NCBI GenBank assembly: GCA_017305925.1
Contig: JAFKJW010000182.1
Span: 23,674 to 78,671 of the forward strand
Reading direction: 5' to 3'
Length of the DNA: 54,998 nucleotides
DNA from: Hyphomicrobiales bacterium
GTDB taxonomy: Bacteria > Pseudomonadota > Alphaproteobacteria > Rhizobiales > Rhizobiaceae
Part shown: in pieces, positions 41,833 to 50,893 of the stretch
How the letters are laid out: each line of letters begins with the position of its first letter
Position numbering within the stretch: position 1 is the first letter of the stretch
Translations under genes and position numbers: made by a program
Notes under the pieces: model-generated
Database searches by the model: none
What the model saw: only the letters and a program-made list of their open reading frames with translations
What the model was told of the DNA's origin: nothing

Positions 41833-43344
41833 ATGACCCGCAAAGAGCCTGACGACGACATTTCCGGCAGGACGGTCATCCGCAGCCCAGTGGCGCCGCG
41901 TCCGGCCGGGGCTCCCGCGCCGGCGATGGAGGATTCGGCGACCGTCTTCGTTCCCGGCGGCGCCGCCTGGCCCGCCGGGCCGTCTTCAGCTTCCGAGACG
42001 GTCTTCATGGCCGCGCCCCCGGTTGCCGACAGCGCATCTCGGAACGCGGCTCCTTCCGGCGTTTCCCCCGCCCGGCTCGACGGCATCCGGTACGGGTCCG
42101 CCAATCCTCTCCTCTCGGCGGCCGCGCCTTTGCTGATGCTCCTCGGCGGCCTGCGTCTCCAGCCCGCTCGGCAGGATGTCGCGGCGCTCGCGGACCAGGT
42201 GGCGGCGGCGATCGAGGCGTTCGAACTCAAGGTCATCAAGTCCGACGCCGTCTCTCCGCGGGACGCCGGCATCGCCAAATACGTGCTCTGCGCGATGGCG
42301 GACGACATTGCCGGGCACTTGCCCGGCCATGCAGGCTGGAGCCGGCATGCGATGCTGGCGCGATTCTTCGGCGCCGCCGATTCCGGGACGGGTTTCTTCG
42401 AGGCCCTGAACAGCGTGCTTGCCGCTCCGGAGGGGCGCTCAGACGTCCTGGAACTGATGCATGCCTGCCTGTCGCTCGGTTTCCTGGGCCAGTACCGCAA
42501 CGCGGGCGCATCGGCGGACGACCTCCAGCGCATAAGGACCGACGTCTACGAGACACTGCGCTATTTCCGTGCGCGACCGCCGCAGGACATCTCGCCCCGC
42601 TGGCAGGGCGCGCCCTCGGCGCGGCCGCAAAGGCGCAGACGCGTTCCCCTCTGGGGCGTGGCGGCGGCGGCAGCAGCCGTCATAGGCGGCACGTTCTTCG
42701 CGCTGCGGACAGCCGTGACCGCGGACGGCGAGGCGGCGGCGACGGAGCTTCTGGCGCTCAATCCCGCCGCTCCGGTCACGATCCAGCGCGCCGGGATCGT
42801 CCCTGTCGCGGAGCCCGCGAAGCCGGCGGCCGCGGCACCGCAAACCGAGCCGCAGGAACCCGTGGCACCGCCGCGGCTCGAACGCATCCGGTCCCTGCTC
42901 GGCGACGACATCGCGGCCGGCCGCCTGAGCGTCGGCAGCAAGGGCGATTTCGTGATGATCGAAATCGACAACCGGCAGATCTTCGCCACGGGCGGCGCCA
43001 AGGCCACAAAGGACTTTGAGCCGATTGCGGCGCGCATCGCGGCGGCGCTCGACCCGGAGGCGGGCGCGATCCACATCGTCGGCCATACCGACACCGTAAA
43101 GCCGAGGAAATCCTCTCCGTTCAAGTCCAACTTCGACCTGTCGCAGGCGCGCGCCAAGGCCGTCGCGGCGGTGCTGGCGCCGCATCTCAAGGACGCCACG
43201 CGCATCTTCGCCGAGGGCAAGGGCGAGGACGAGCCGATCGCCGACAACGCCACGGCGGACGGCCGCGCGAAGAACAGGCGGGTGGACATCCTGATCGCCC
43301 GCGAGGACGAGCCCGCGGCCGACAAGGCGGATGCGACGCCATGA
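41833..43344 (+). CDS. tssL: TssL/DotU (ImpK) membrane protein with C-terminal OmpA domain
   Basis: A 503-residue protein. Residues 1-75 are a Pro/Ala-rich cytoplasmic tail; 80-250 form the all-helical DotU/TssL domain (ANPLLSAAAPLLMLLGGLR, IAKYVLCAMADDIAGH, FFEALNSVLAAP). One transmembrane helix lies at about 274-295 (VPLWGVAAAAAAVIGGTFFA), and the periplasmic part ends in an OmpA/MotB peptidoglycan-binding domain (IHIVGHTDTV and AKNRRVDILI). This is the long TssL type. With TssM it forms the inner-membrane core of type VI secretion complexes. Its stop overlaps tssM (ATGA). The locus lacks sheath and tube genes within this window. Confidence 0.92.
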   Translation: MTRKEPDDDISGRTVIRSPVAPRPAGAPAPAMEDSATVFVPGGAAWPAGPSSASETVFMAAPPVADSASRNAAPSGVSPARLDGIRYGSANPLLSAAAPLLMLLGGLRLQPARQDVAALADQVAAAIEAFELKVIKSDAVSPRDAGIAKYVLCAMADDIAGHLPGHAGWSRHAMLARFFGAADSGTGFFEALNSVLAAPEGRSDVLELMHACLSLGFLGQYRNAGASADDLQRIRTDVYETLRYFRARPPQDISPRWQGAPSARPQRRRRVPLWGVAAAAAAVIGGTFFALRTAVTADGEAAATELLALNPAAPVTIQRAGIVPVAEPAKPAAAAPQTEPQEPVAPPRLERIRSLLGDDIAAGRLSVGSKGDFVMIEIDNRQIFATGGAKATKDFEPIAARIAAALDPEAGAIHIVGHTDTVKPRKSSPFKSNFDLSQARAKAVAAVLAPHLKDATRIFAEGKGEDEPIADNATADGRAKNRRVDILIAREDEPAADKADATP

Positions 43345-46300
43345 TCTGGGCCGTCCGCGCCTTCAGCCTCCTGGCGCTCGCCGGCTTTGCGGCGGCGGTG
43401 TGGTACGCCGGGCCGCTGATCGGCTTCGACGATGCCCGGCCGCTCGAACCGGCGTGGATCCGCATCACCATCATCGCCGTCTCGGTCGCGCTGCCCGCCG
43501 CCTATTATGCCGTCCGCTTCTGGCTGAGGCGAAGAGCGGCACGGGCACTCGAGGCCGCCGTCGCCGCGGCGGCCGACGAGGATATCGACGCGCCCGTTCT
43601 GGAAGAGCGGATGAAGGCGGCTCTCGCGGCTCTGAGGCGCGGTAGCGGCAGGCGCGATTTCCTCTACGAGGTGCCGTGGTACGTGATCATCGGCCCGCCA
43701 GGGGCGGGAAAGACCACCGCGCTGGTCAATTCGGGCCTGAACTTTCCGCTGGCCGGAACGGGACCGGCTGAGCCCGTCGCCGGGGTCGGCGGCACGCGAA
43801 ACTGCGACTGGTGGTTCACGGACGGCGCGGTGCTGATCGACACGGCGGGGCGCTACGTGACGCAGGATTCCGATGCGGAGAAGGACAAGCGGAGCTGGAT
43901 CGCCTTCCTGACCCTCCTGAAGAAATACCGCGCCCGCCAGCCGATCAACGGGGTCATCCTCGGCATCAGCCTCGCCGACATGATGACGCTCGACGCGGCC
44001 GGGCGGGCTGCCCACGCCATCGAGATCCGCAACCGGCTGGACGAGATCCGTCAGATCCTGAGGATCGCCTTTCCGGTCTACGTCCTGTTCACGAAAGCCG
44101 ATCTCGTCTCGGGCTTCATGCAGTATTTCGGCAGCTTCGACGAGGTCCGCCGCCGCGAGGTCTGGGGCGCCACGTTCCAGACCTCCGGCCGCACCCAGAA
44201 CATGGTCGGCGCGGTACGCCAGGAATTCGATGCGCTGATCGAGCGGCTCGCCGCCGAAGTTCCCGACCGGTTGCAGGAGGAAGCCGACCCGGCCGACCGC
44301 GTCGCGCTCTTCGCGTTCTGCGCCCAGATGGAGGCGCTGAAGGAGCGCCTCGCCGCCTTCCTCGACGACGTGTTCGATCCCGCCCGCCCGCGCGCGGACG
44401 CCACCATGCGCGGTTTCTACTTTTCCTCGGGAACACAGGAGGGAACGCCCATCGACCAGGTCCTCGGCGCGCTCGGCCGGGGTTTCGGCAGGCAGGCCGA
44501 AGAACATCTCTCCGGTTCCGGCAAGAGCTTCTTCCTGCACGACCTGCTGGCGAAGGTGGCATTCGAGGAGGCCGGCTGGGTTTCGAGGGACGCGGCGGTC
44601 GAGCGGCGCGCGGCGCTGGTTCGCGGCGCCGGCCTCGGCGCGGTCATGCTGGCGGCCGCAGCCGGCCTCGGGGCGATCGGCCTGAGCTTCGCGCAGAACC
44701 GGCTGCTGGTCGCGGACACGCGGCAGGCGGCGGCGCAATATCGCGGCAGCGCGGCGGCGCTCTTGGCCAATACCACGGTCTCGACCCCGGATCTGGAAAC
44801 CGTCATCGAGGCGCTGGACGCGCTGCGCAACCTGCCGGCGGGCTATTCGAGCCGCGAGGCGGCGACTCCCGTCATGCAGACGCTCGGCCTCGGCCAGCGC
44901 GAGCGGCTGCTGTCGGCAGGGCAGTCCGCCTACCGCCTCGGGCTGGAGCGGCTGCTGCGGCCGCGGCTGCTGCTCGAGGTGGAGCAGGCCATGCAGCGCA
45001 GGATGGCGGAGCCGACGGCGCTCTACCAGCCGCTCAAGGTCTATATGATGCTGGGAGGCGCCGCGCCGAAGGTCGACGACGGGCTGGTGACGGCCTGGTT
45101 CCGGAAGGACTGGGAAAACAACCGCTATCCCGGCGCCAACAACCGGGCGGGACGGGCCGAGCTGGAAAAGCACCTCGGCGCGCTGCTCGATCTCGGCGCC
45201 GCCTACGACCCGACCTACAAGGCCGACATGCGGCTGGTGGAGGCGGCACAGCGCTCCGTCGGCCGGCTGAACGTCGCCGACCGCGCCGCGGCGATCATCG
45301 CGTCGTCTCCCGGCGCGGCGGAGCTGAAGGATTTCTCGGTCGCCGAGCGCGCCGGCCCGGACGCCGCCTTCGTGTTCGAGCCGGTCGGCGGGGGCGAACT
45401 CGCGTCGCTGCGCGTCCCGGGGCTCTACACCTATGCCGGCTTCAACGACTACTACCTCGCCCAGCTTTCGCAGATCGCCCAGAGGCTGGTGGAGGACCGC
45501 TGGGTGCTCGGCGGCGGGGCCGAGCAGGTCGGCTTCGACCAGGATCTCGCGGTGCTCGGCCCGCAACTCCTGGAGCGCTACGGGCAGGACTTCGCATCGG
45601 CCTGGAACGACCTGCTCGCCCGGCTGAAGTTCCGCAACATGGCGGACGGCAAGCCCGACTATCCGGCGCTGGCGGCGGCCGCCTCCTCGACCTCGCCGGT
45701 CGCGGCGCTCTTTCAAGCCGTCGCGGAGGAGACCGCGCTTTCCCGCGAGCCGGCGGACGCTTCCGCCGAACCCCTCGACGAGAAAACCGCCGAGGCCGAG
45801 GCCCGGGGCCTGTCCAGGATCGGCATCCAGATCGCGTCGCGGAAATCCCAGGCCCGGGCAGGCGCGCTGTTCACGGGCACGCAGGCCCGCGATCCGCGGG
45901 TCAACATCGCCGCGCAGTTCCGGCCCTATCAGCTTCTCGTCGCCGGCGCCGCCGGCCAGCGCCCGATCGACGTGCTGGTGCAGAACTTCCGCGATATCTA
46001 CCAGAGCCTGAAGCTCGCCGCTGCGATGCCGGCGCAGGCCGAGCGCCTCGGCTCCAACCTGCAGGTGCAGATCGCCACGCTGCGCGCCAACGCCACCCGC
46101 CTGCCCAAGGCACTGAACAGGATGGCGAGTGCGGTGGCCGACGATTTCGAGGGAGACGTCGTCCAGACATCGCTCGCCTCGTTGGACAAGCAGCTCGACG
46201 AAACGGTCACCCAGCCCTGCGCGGGGATCATCGCCGGCCGCTTCCCCTTCTCCCCCGACAGCGCCGAGGACGTCTCCATCGCGGATTTCGCGCGGCTCTT

Positions 46301-46874
46301 CGCGCCCGGCGGCATGATGGACCGCTTCTATGCGCAGAACCTCGCATCGCTCGTCGACACAAGCGGCAAGGAGTGGGAATGGAAGAAGGATTCGCGCCTC
46401 GGCCGCGACCTCTCGAAGGCCGCGCTCAAGTCGTTCCAGACGGCTGCCGCGATACGCAACGCCTTCTTCGCGATGGGCCGGCCGCTTCCCGCCATCGAGC
46501 TGACGCTGACGCCTGTCTCGTTGCAGAGCGATATCGACATGGCGCTCCTCAACGCCGACGGGAAGGTCCTGCAAAGCTACCAGAGCGGCAATGTGGCGGG
46601 CACGCTGCCATGGCCCGGCGACGGCGGTTCCCCGCTGGCGAGCCTCAGCCTGACCCCGGAGCTGCCCGGCCGGGAATCGGCGCTGCGCTTCGAGGGCGCG
46701 TGGGCGCTCAAGCGGCTGCTCGACAGGGCGCAGGTCGTTCCGGGCGGCGACAGCACCGGGTTGCGCTTCGTCATCGGCGGGCGCGACGTCACCTATTCGG
46801 TGCCGGGCGCGCCGGACACGATCCCGCTGCTTCTGCCGGCGCTTGCAGCCTTCACATGTCCGCAGACGTTTTGA
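43341..46874 (+). CDS. tssM: TssM/IcmF inner-membrane protein
   Basis: A 1177-residue IcmF-family protein. Two N-terminal transmembrane helices (about 5-28 and 42-62) are followed by a cytoplasmic GTPase-like domain with Walker A GPPGAGKTT (about 117-125) and LIDTAGRY, then a third transmembrane helix near 430-450 (GLGAVMLAAAAGLGAIGLSF) and a large periplasmic region containing the IcmF-related and C-terminal beta domains. TssM spans the envelope and contacts TssJ and TssL in type VI systems. No tssJ is seen. It overlaps tssL, pointing to coupled synthesis of the two partners. Confidence 0.94.
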   Translation: MIWAVRAFSLLALAGFAAAVWYAGPLIGFDDARPLEPAWIRITIIAVSVALPAAYYAVRFWLRRRAARALEAAVAAAADEDIDAPVLEERMKAALAALRRGSGRRDFLYEVPWYVIIGPPGAGKTTALVNSGLNFPLAGTGPAEPVAGVGGTRNCDWWFTDGAVLIDTAGRYVTQDSDAEKDKRSWIAFLTLLKKYRARQPINGVILGISLADMMTLDAAGRAAHAIEIRNRLDEIRQILRIAFPVYVLFTKADLVSGFMQYFGSFDEVRRREVWGATFQTSGRTQNMVGAVRQEFDALIERLAAEVPDRLQEEADPADRVALFAFCAQMEALKERLAAFLDDVFDPARPRADATMRGFYFSSGTQEGTPIDQVLGALGRGFGRQAEEHLSGSGKSFFLHDLLAKVAFEEAGWVSRDAAVERRAALVRGAGLGAVMLAAAAGLGAIGLSFAQNRLLVADTRQAAAQYRGSAAALLANTTVSTPDLETVIEALDALRNLPAGYSSREAATPVMQTLGLGQRERLLSAGQSAYRLGLERLLRPRLLLEVEQAMQRRMAEPTALYQPLKVYMMLGGAAPKVDDGLVTAWFRKDWENNRYPGANNRAGRAELEKHLGALLDLGAAYDPTYKADMRLVEAAQRSVGRLNVADRAAAIIASSPGAAELKDFSVAERAGPDAAFVFEPVGGGELASLRVPGLYTYAGFNDYYLAQLSQIAQRLVEDRWVLGGGAEQVGFDQDLAVLGPQLLERYGQDFASAWNDLLARLKFRNMADGKPDYPALAAAASSTSPVAALFQAVAEETALSREPADASAEPLDEKTAEAEARGLSRIGIQIASRKSQARAGALFTGTQARDPRVNIAAQFRPYQLLVAGAAGQRPIDVLVQNFRDIYQSLKLAAAMPAQAERLGSNLQVQIATLRANATRLPKALNRMASAVADDFEGDVVQTSLASLDKQLDETVTQPCAGIIAGRFPFSPDSAEDVSIADFARLFAPGGMMDRFYAQNLASLVDTSGKEWEWKKDSRLGRDLSKAALKSFQTAAAIRNAFFAMGRPLPAIELTLTPVSLQSDIDMALLNADGKVLQSYQSGNVAGTLPWPGDGGSPLASLSLTPELPGRESALRFEGAWALKRLLDRAQVVPGGDSTGLRFVIGGRDVTYSVPGAPDTIPLLLPALAAFTCPQTF

Positions 46875-47017
46875 ACGCCTCGGCCGCGGCACGCGACAGC
46901 CGCGAGGCGCCCAGATTCCCATGTCCTAAAAGCTCCACCTGTGGCAGACTGCCGCCGGCAGGCGCTTGGGCCGCGCTGCGCGGGAGGGCGCCCGAGAGGC
47001 GCGTGATGGCGAGGTGA
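46856..47017 (+). CDS. possible 53-residue linking ORF between tssM and the phosphatase gene
   Basis: An ATG at 46856 opens a 53-codon frame (MSADVLNASAAARDSREAPR...) that overlaps the last 19 bases of tssM and whose TGA overlaps the GTG of the phosphatase gene (GTGA). The chain of overlaps suits a translated coupler or a decayed gene. No ribosome site was recognised, and it may be chance. Confidence 0.3.
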   Translation: MSADVLNASAAARDSREAPRFPCPKSSTCGRLPPAGAWAALRGRAPERRVMAR

Positions 47018-47778
47018 ACGAGCGCAGACTTCCGTTCGAGAGCTACGGCGTCAGCCACCGTGGCTGCGTGCGCGAGCTCAACGAGGACAGCTACATCGTC
47101 GAGCCCCGCCTCGGCCTGTGGGCCGTCGCCGACGGCATGGGCGGGCACGAGGCGGGCGAGATCGCCTCGGCGAGCATCATCCATCATCTGGCGACGATCG
47201 GCTTCGCCAGCTCCGCCCCGGACCTGCGGGCCCGTTTCGAGGACCGGCTGGGCAAGGCGCATGCGGAGATCCGCAAGCTCTCCCTGATGCGCGGCGTGAC
47301 GATCGGCTCCACGGTGGTGGCGCTTCTGGCGCGCGACGGGAATTTTGCCTGCCTGTGGTCGGGCGACAGCCGCATCTACCTGGTGCGCCGGGGCGCCATC
47401 ACGCAGGTCTCGAAGGACCACACCGAGGTGCAGGATCTCCTCGACAGGGGCATGATCACGGCGGAGGAAGCGCGCAACTGGCCACGCCGCAACGTGATCA
47501 CCCGCGCCATCGGCGTCAGCGACGAGATCGCCGTCGACTTCCAGCAGGGCGAGCTTCTACCCGGCGACGTATTCATTCTGGCGAGCGACGGCCTCACGGC
47601 GCATGTCAGCGACGCGGAAATCGCCGCGGCAGCCGCATTATCGCCGCAAGGCGGGTGCGAGGATCTGCTGTCGAAAGTGCTGGCACGCGGCGGAACCGAC
47701 AATGTGACGATCGTCCTCGTCAGAATCGGGGATTCGCGCAACGGCAGCGCCACGGGCATGAAGGCTTGGGCTCCATGA
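47014..47778 (+). CDS. PP2C-family Ser/Thr protein phosphatase (Stp/PppA type)
   Basis: A 254-residue metal-dependent phosphatase with all core motifs: VRELNEDSY, ADGMGGHEAGE (metal-binding Asp/Gly), SGDSRIYL, SKDHTEV, ASDGLTAHV and GGTDNVTI. Residue order and length fit Stp1/PppA phosphatases. The likely start is GTG 47014; a TTG at 46966 would add 16 residues. The stop overlaps the kinase start (ATGA). In type VI systems PppA and PpkA oppose each other to control assembly; the same antagonistic pair is inferred here. Confidence 0.93.
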   Translation: MNERRLPFESYGVSHRGCVRELNEDSYIVEPRLGLWAVADGMGGHEAGEIASASIIHHLATIGFASSAPDLRARFEDRLGKAHAEIRKLSLMRGVTIGSTVVALLARDGNFACLWSGDSRIYLVRRGAITQVSKDHTEVQDLLDRGMITAEEARNWPRRNVITRAIGVSDEIAVDFQQGELLPGDVFILASDGLTAHVSDAEIAAAAALSPQGGCEDLLSKVLARGGTDNVTIVLVRIGDSRNGSATGMKAWAP

Positions 47779-50417
47779 GCGACGACAAGACCCGCATCCT
47801 CGGTCCGCAATTCGCCGCCGCCGGCGTCGGCACCCAGCTCAGCGGCATTTACGAGCTCGACGAGCGCCTCGCGTCCGGCGGCATGGGCGAGGTCTATCGC
47901 GGCCACAACATCCAGACCGGCGACAGCGTCGCCATCAAGATCGTCCTGCCCGAATTCGCGAACGATCAGACGATCCTCGCGCTCTTCCGCAAGGAAGCCT
48001 CGATCCTCAACCACCTCTCGCACGAGGCGGTGGTGCGCTATCACGTCTTCACCATCGATCCGGGCATCGGCCGCCCCTATCTGGCGATGGAGTTCGTCAA
48101 GGGGGAATCGCTTTTCGACGTGCTGCGGCGCGGCCCGATGCCGACCGGCGAGGTCTGCCGGCTCTGCCACCGCCTCGCCTCCGGCCTCGGCGCCGTGCAC
48201 GAGGCCGGTGCGATCCACCGCGATCTCTCGCCCGACAACATCATCCTGCCCGACGGACGCGTGGAGCGCGCCAAGATCATCGATTTCGGCATCGCGCGCT
48301 CGGAAACCGTCGGCGGCGGCACGCTGATCGACGGCCGGTTCGCCGGAAAGTACAATTACGTGTCGCCCGAGCAGCTCGGGCTCTTCGGCGGGCAGGTCAG
48401 CCCGCAATCCGACATCTACAGCCTCGGCCTCGTGCTGGCCGCCGCGCTGCGCGGCAAACCGATCGACATGAGCGGCTCGCAGCTCGACGTGGTGGAGAAG
48501 CGCAGGCGGGTGCCGGACCTCTCCGACATCGACGGCGCGTTCCGTCCGCTTCTGGAGGCCATGCTCCAGCCGCAGCCCGCGGACCGGCCGGAGAGCATGG
48601 CCGAGATCGCGCGCATGACGCGCGACGGCGGCGTCGAGGCCGAGGGCACCCGCCCGCCGCCCGTCCAGCGCCGGGCCTGGGAGCCGCCGGGCGGCGCATA
48701 TGAAGCCGAAGCATCTTCCGCACCGGCGCCGACAGGAGGCCCCCGGTTCGTCGAGCATGTGCGGCCGAGCTATCTCTCCGGCGCCCGCCCGCAGGAGGCG
48801 CCTTCCGCCGCCGGTGCGACGCCGCCCGCGAAGACGAAGCGCCGGACGGGGACGATGGTCGCCGCGGTCGCGACGCTTGCCGTCATGGTCGGCGCGGCCG
48901 GCGCCTATTTCGGCGGGCTGATCGATCTGTCGGCCCCGAAGCCCCCCGCCGCCGACGGCGCTCCGGCGGCGCTGACGCCCGCACCGGACCAGCCTGCGAA
49001 GGACGAGCAGGCGCCGCCGCAGGCGGCCGAAACCGTCGCCGCCGATCAGACGGCGAAAGCCGACGAGGCGGCGGTCCAACCGGAACAGCCGGCAAACCCG
49101 GAGCCTGCCGTAAAGCCCGAGCAGGACACGGCGGCGGACCGGCTCGCCGATGCGCTGGCCAAGCTCGCGGAAAGGGATTCCAAGGCCACCCTCGTGCCCG
49201 GCAAGGAGACGGCGACGCCGGCCGCGGAGGATATCAAGCCCGAGGCGCAATCTGCGCAACAAGGCGCCGCGATCCAGCCGGAGACCTCAGGGGCCGCCGC
49301 CGCAGCCAAGCCGGAAGCCGTCGAGCAGGGCTCGCCCGTCTCCGCCGAACCCGTGGCGGGACAGCAGGCAGCGGCCGAGAAGGTGACGGATGTCGAGCAG
49401 GCGGTCGCGGCGGACGTCTTGGAACCAAAGGCGGAAGACACGCCGGCCGTTTCGGCCGAGCCGTCCGCCGGAAGCACGGCCACGGAAACGCCGAGGCTCG
49501 CGGCGCAGCCCGCCGACGAGACGGTGCAGGGCGAAGAGGACGCCGCCCCGGTCACGGCCGCCAACTCCGGCGCGGCTTCGGCAGCAACCGAAGAACGGGC
49601 GCCGGAGGCCGTGGCGGACGCCCCGAAGGCCCCGCAGGAAGCCGCGCAGGCGGAGGCCGCCAACACCGCGGCGCGCGCGCAGGAGACCGAAGCCGCGAGC
49701 GGCCCGGCGCCGGAGACCGATTCGGGAGAGGTCGTGGCGCTGAACGTCCCCAAGCCGGAGATCCCGCAGGGCGGCGCGATGGACGCGGTCGCCCAGCGGA
49801 TTTCATGGCTCGAAGGCTACCGCGGCGGCGACTGCTTCTATGCGTCCGCGATCGCCGCGACAGACGATTCCATCGAGATCGAAGGTTTCGGGACCGCCGT
49901 CGATCCCTTCGTGGAGCTGGAAAGCGCCTTCCAGGCGAAGTTCAACCTCGAACCTTCGATCGACGTCCGCCTGATCGATCCCGGCCAATGCGACGTCACC
50001 GGTTTCCTGAGGTCGCTCGAAGCGAACGGCGCGGCGAAGCCGACCTTGCTGCTCGACTATACGTCGATCCCCGATGGCGGCGCGCTGAGCGGCGTGCTGA
50101 GGGCAGCGCCGGGCCTCAAGTCCAGCATGCTCCTGATCGACCACAAGGGCATGATGTTCAATCTGGACGACAGGGTCGTCGTCGCCGCCAACCAGGCGAG
50201 CTTCAACATTCCGATCGGTCTCGGCGATTCCGACAGAAGCCGCACCAAGGGCGTGCCGCAGATCGTGCTGGTCGTCACCGGGCCGCAGGCCCTGCGCTCC
50301 GCCGAGCTCTCCGCTCCGGCAAAGGCTGCCGACGCGCTGCCCAAAATGCTCTCCGAAATCCGGGAAAGGGGCGGCGCTTTCTCGGCGACCGCGAAATATT
50401 TCCGCCTCGGCGGGTGA
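47775..50417 (+). CDS. transmembrane Ser/Thr protein kinase (PpkA-like) with conserved extracytoplasmic domain
   Basis: An 880-residue kinase. Cytoplasmic Hanks-type domain: glycine loop LASGGMGEVYRG, Lys55 in VAIK, HRD (148-150), DFG (170-172), and YVSPEQLG in place of APE. One transmembrane helix lies at about 358-382. The periplasmic part has a long Ala/Pro/Glu-rich linker (about 385-655) and a separate globular domain (about 660-880) starting near AVAQRISWLEGYRGGDCFYA and containing two Cys that could pair (GGDCFYA and DPGQCDVTG). I do not recognise this last domain; it may sense an envelope signal. It follows its phosphatase with an ATGA overlap. Confidence 0.93.
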   Translation: MSDDKTRILGPQFAAAGVGTQLSGIYELDERLASGGMGEVYRGHNIQTGDSVAIKIVLPEFANDQTILALFRKEASILNHLSHEAVVRYHVFTIDPGIGRPYLAMEFVKGESLFDVLRRGPMPTGEVCRLCHRLASGLGAVHEAGAIHRDLSPDNIILPDGRVERAKIIDFGIARSETVGGGTLIDGRFAGKYNYVSPEQLGLFGGQVSPQSDIYSLGLVLAAALRGKPIDMSGSQLDVVEKRRRVPDLSDIDGAFRPLLEAMLQPQPADRPESMAEIARMTRDGGVEAEGTRPPPVQRRAWEPPGGAYEAEASSAPAPTGGPRFVEHVRPSYLSGARPQEAPSAAGATPPAKTKRRTGTMVAAVATLAVMVGAAGAYFGGLIDLSAPKPPAADGAPAALTPAPDQPAKDEQAPPQAAETVAADQTAKADEAAVQPEQPANPEPAVKPEQDTAADRLADALAKLAERDSKATLVPGKETATPAAEDIKPEAQSAQQGAAIQPETSGAAAAAKPEAVEQGSPVSAEPVAGQQAAAEKVTDVEQAVAADVLEPKAEDTPAVSAEPSAGSTATETPRLAAQPADETVQGEEDAAPVTAANSGAASAATEERAPEAVADAPKAPQEAAQAEAANTAARAQETEAASGPAPETDSGEVVALNVPKPEIPQGGAMDAVAQRISWLEGYRGGDCFYASAIAATDDSIEIEGFGTAVDPFVELESAFQAKFNLEPSIDVRLIDPGQCDVTGFLRSLEANGAAKPTLLLDYTSIPDGGALSGVLRAAPGLKSSMLLIDHKGMMFNLDDRVVVAANQASFNIPIGLGDSDRSRTKGVPQIVLVVTGPQALRSAELSAPAKAADALPKMLSEIRERGGAFSATAKYFRLGG

Positions 50418-50422
50418 CGTCC

Positions 50423-50893
50423 ATGCCGACGACCGCGGCCCGGCCTCTCCGGCTCAAGACGCTCCGCATCCGGGAACTGGCCCGCGCCGCCGGCATCTTC
50501 CTCGCGGCCGCCGGCGGCGCCTGTCTCATGCCGAATGCGGCCCGCGCCGAATTCGCCGTCTGCAACCAGACGCTGGACGTGGTCAACCTGGCCATCGGGC
50601 AGGAGGTCGACGCCATCTTCCAGACGGACGGCTGGTGGACCATCGGCGCGAACCAGTGCGTCAACGTCATCCAGGACGAACTGGCCAACCGCTACATCTA
50701 TGTCTACGCCACGGACGTCTTCGGCCACCCGATGCTCGCAGGTTCGACCGAGATGTGCGTCGAGCGCCGCCGCTTCTCGCTGCGCGGCATCAACGACTGC
50801 TGGCAGCGGGGCCTGATCGCGGCGAAGTTCCTCGAGGTCGACACGCTGGACCAGGAGCGCTGGACCTTCTTCCTGACCGGGAAGACGGAATGA
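50423..50893 (+). CDS. DUF1036-domain periplasmic protein
   Basis: A 156-residue protein. After an Arg-rich n-region and a hydrophobic helix, a signal peptide ends NAARA before EFAVCNQTLDVVNLAIG. The mature part is the DUF1036 domain with conserved Cys (AVCNQT, ANQCVNV, TEMCVER, NDCWQRG: four Cys, possibly two disulfides) and DGWWTIGANQC. Function is unknown, but it occurs mostly in alphaproteobacteria. ATG 50423 or GTG 50414 may be used. It overlaps the peptidase gene (ATGA) and lies 5 bases after the kinase, so it belongs to the same operon. Confidence 0.86.
   Translation: MPTTAARPLRLKTLRIRELARAAGIFLAAAGGACLMPNAARAEFAVCNQTLDVVNLAIGQEVDAIFQTDGWWTIGANQCVNVIQDELANRYIYVYATDVFGHPMLAGSTEMCVERRRFSLRGINDCWQRGLIAAKFLEVDTLDQERWTFFLTGKTE

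Noticed and set aside
42561-46922. A 1453-codon open frame antisense to tssL and tssM
   Set aside because: It mirrors the third-position GC bias of the real genes; the translation is Arg/Gly/Asp-rich without any domain, while the plus strand has clear TssL and TssM.
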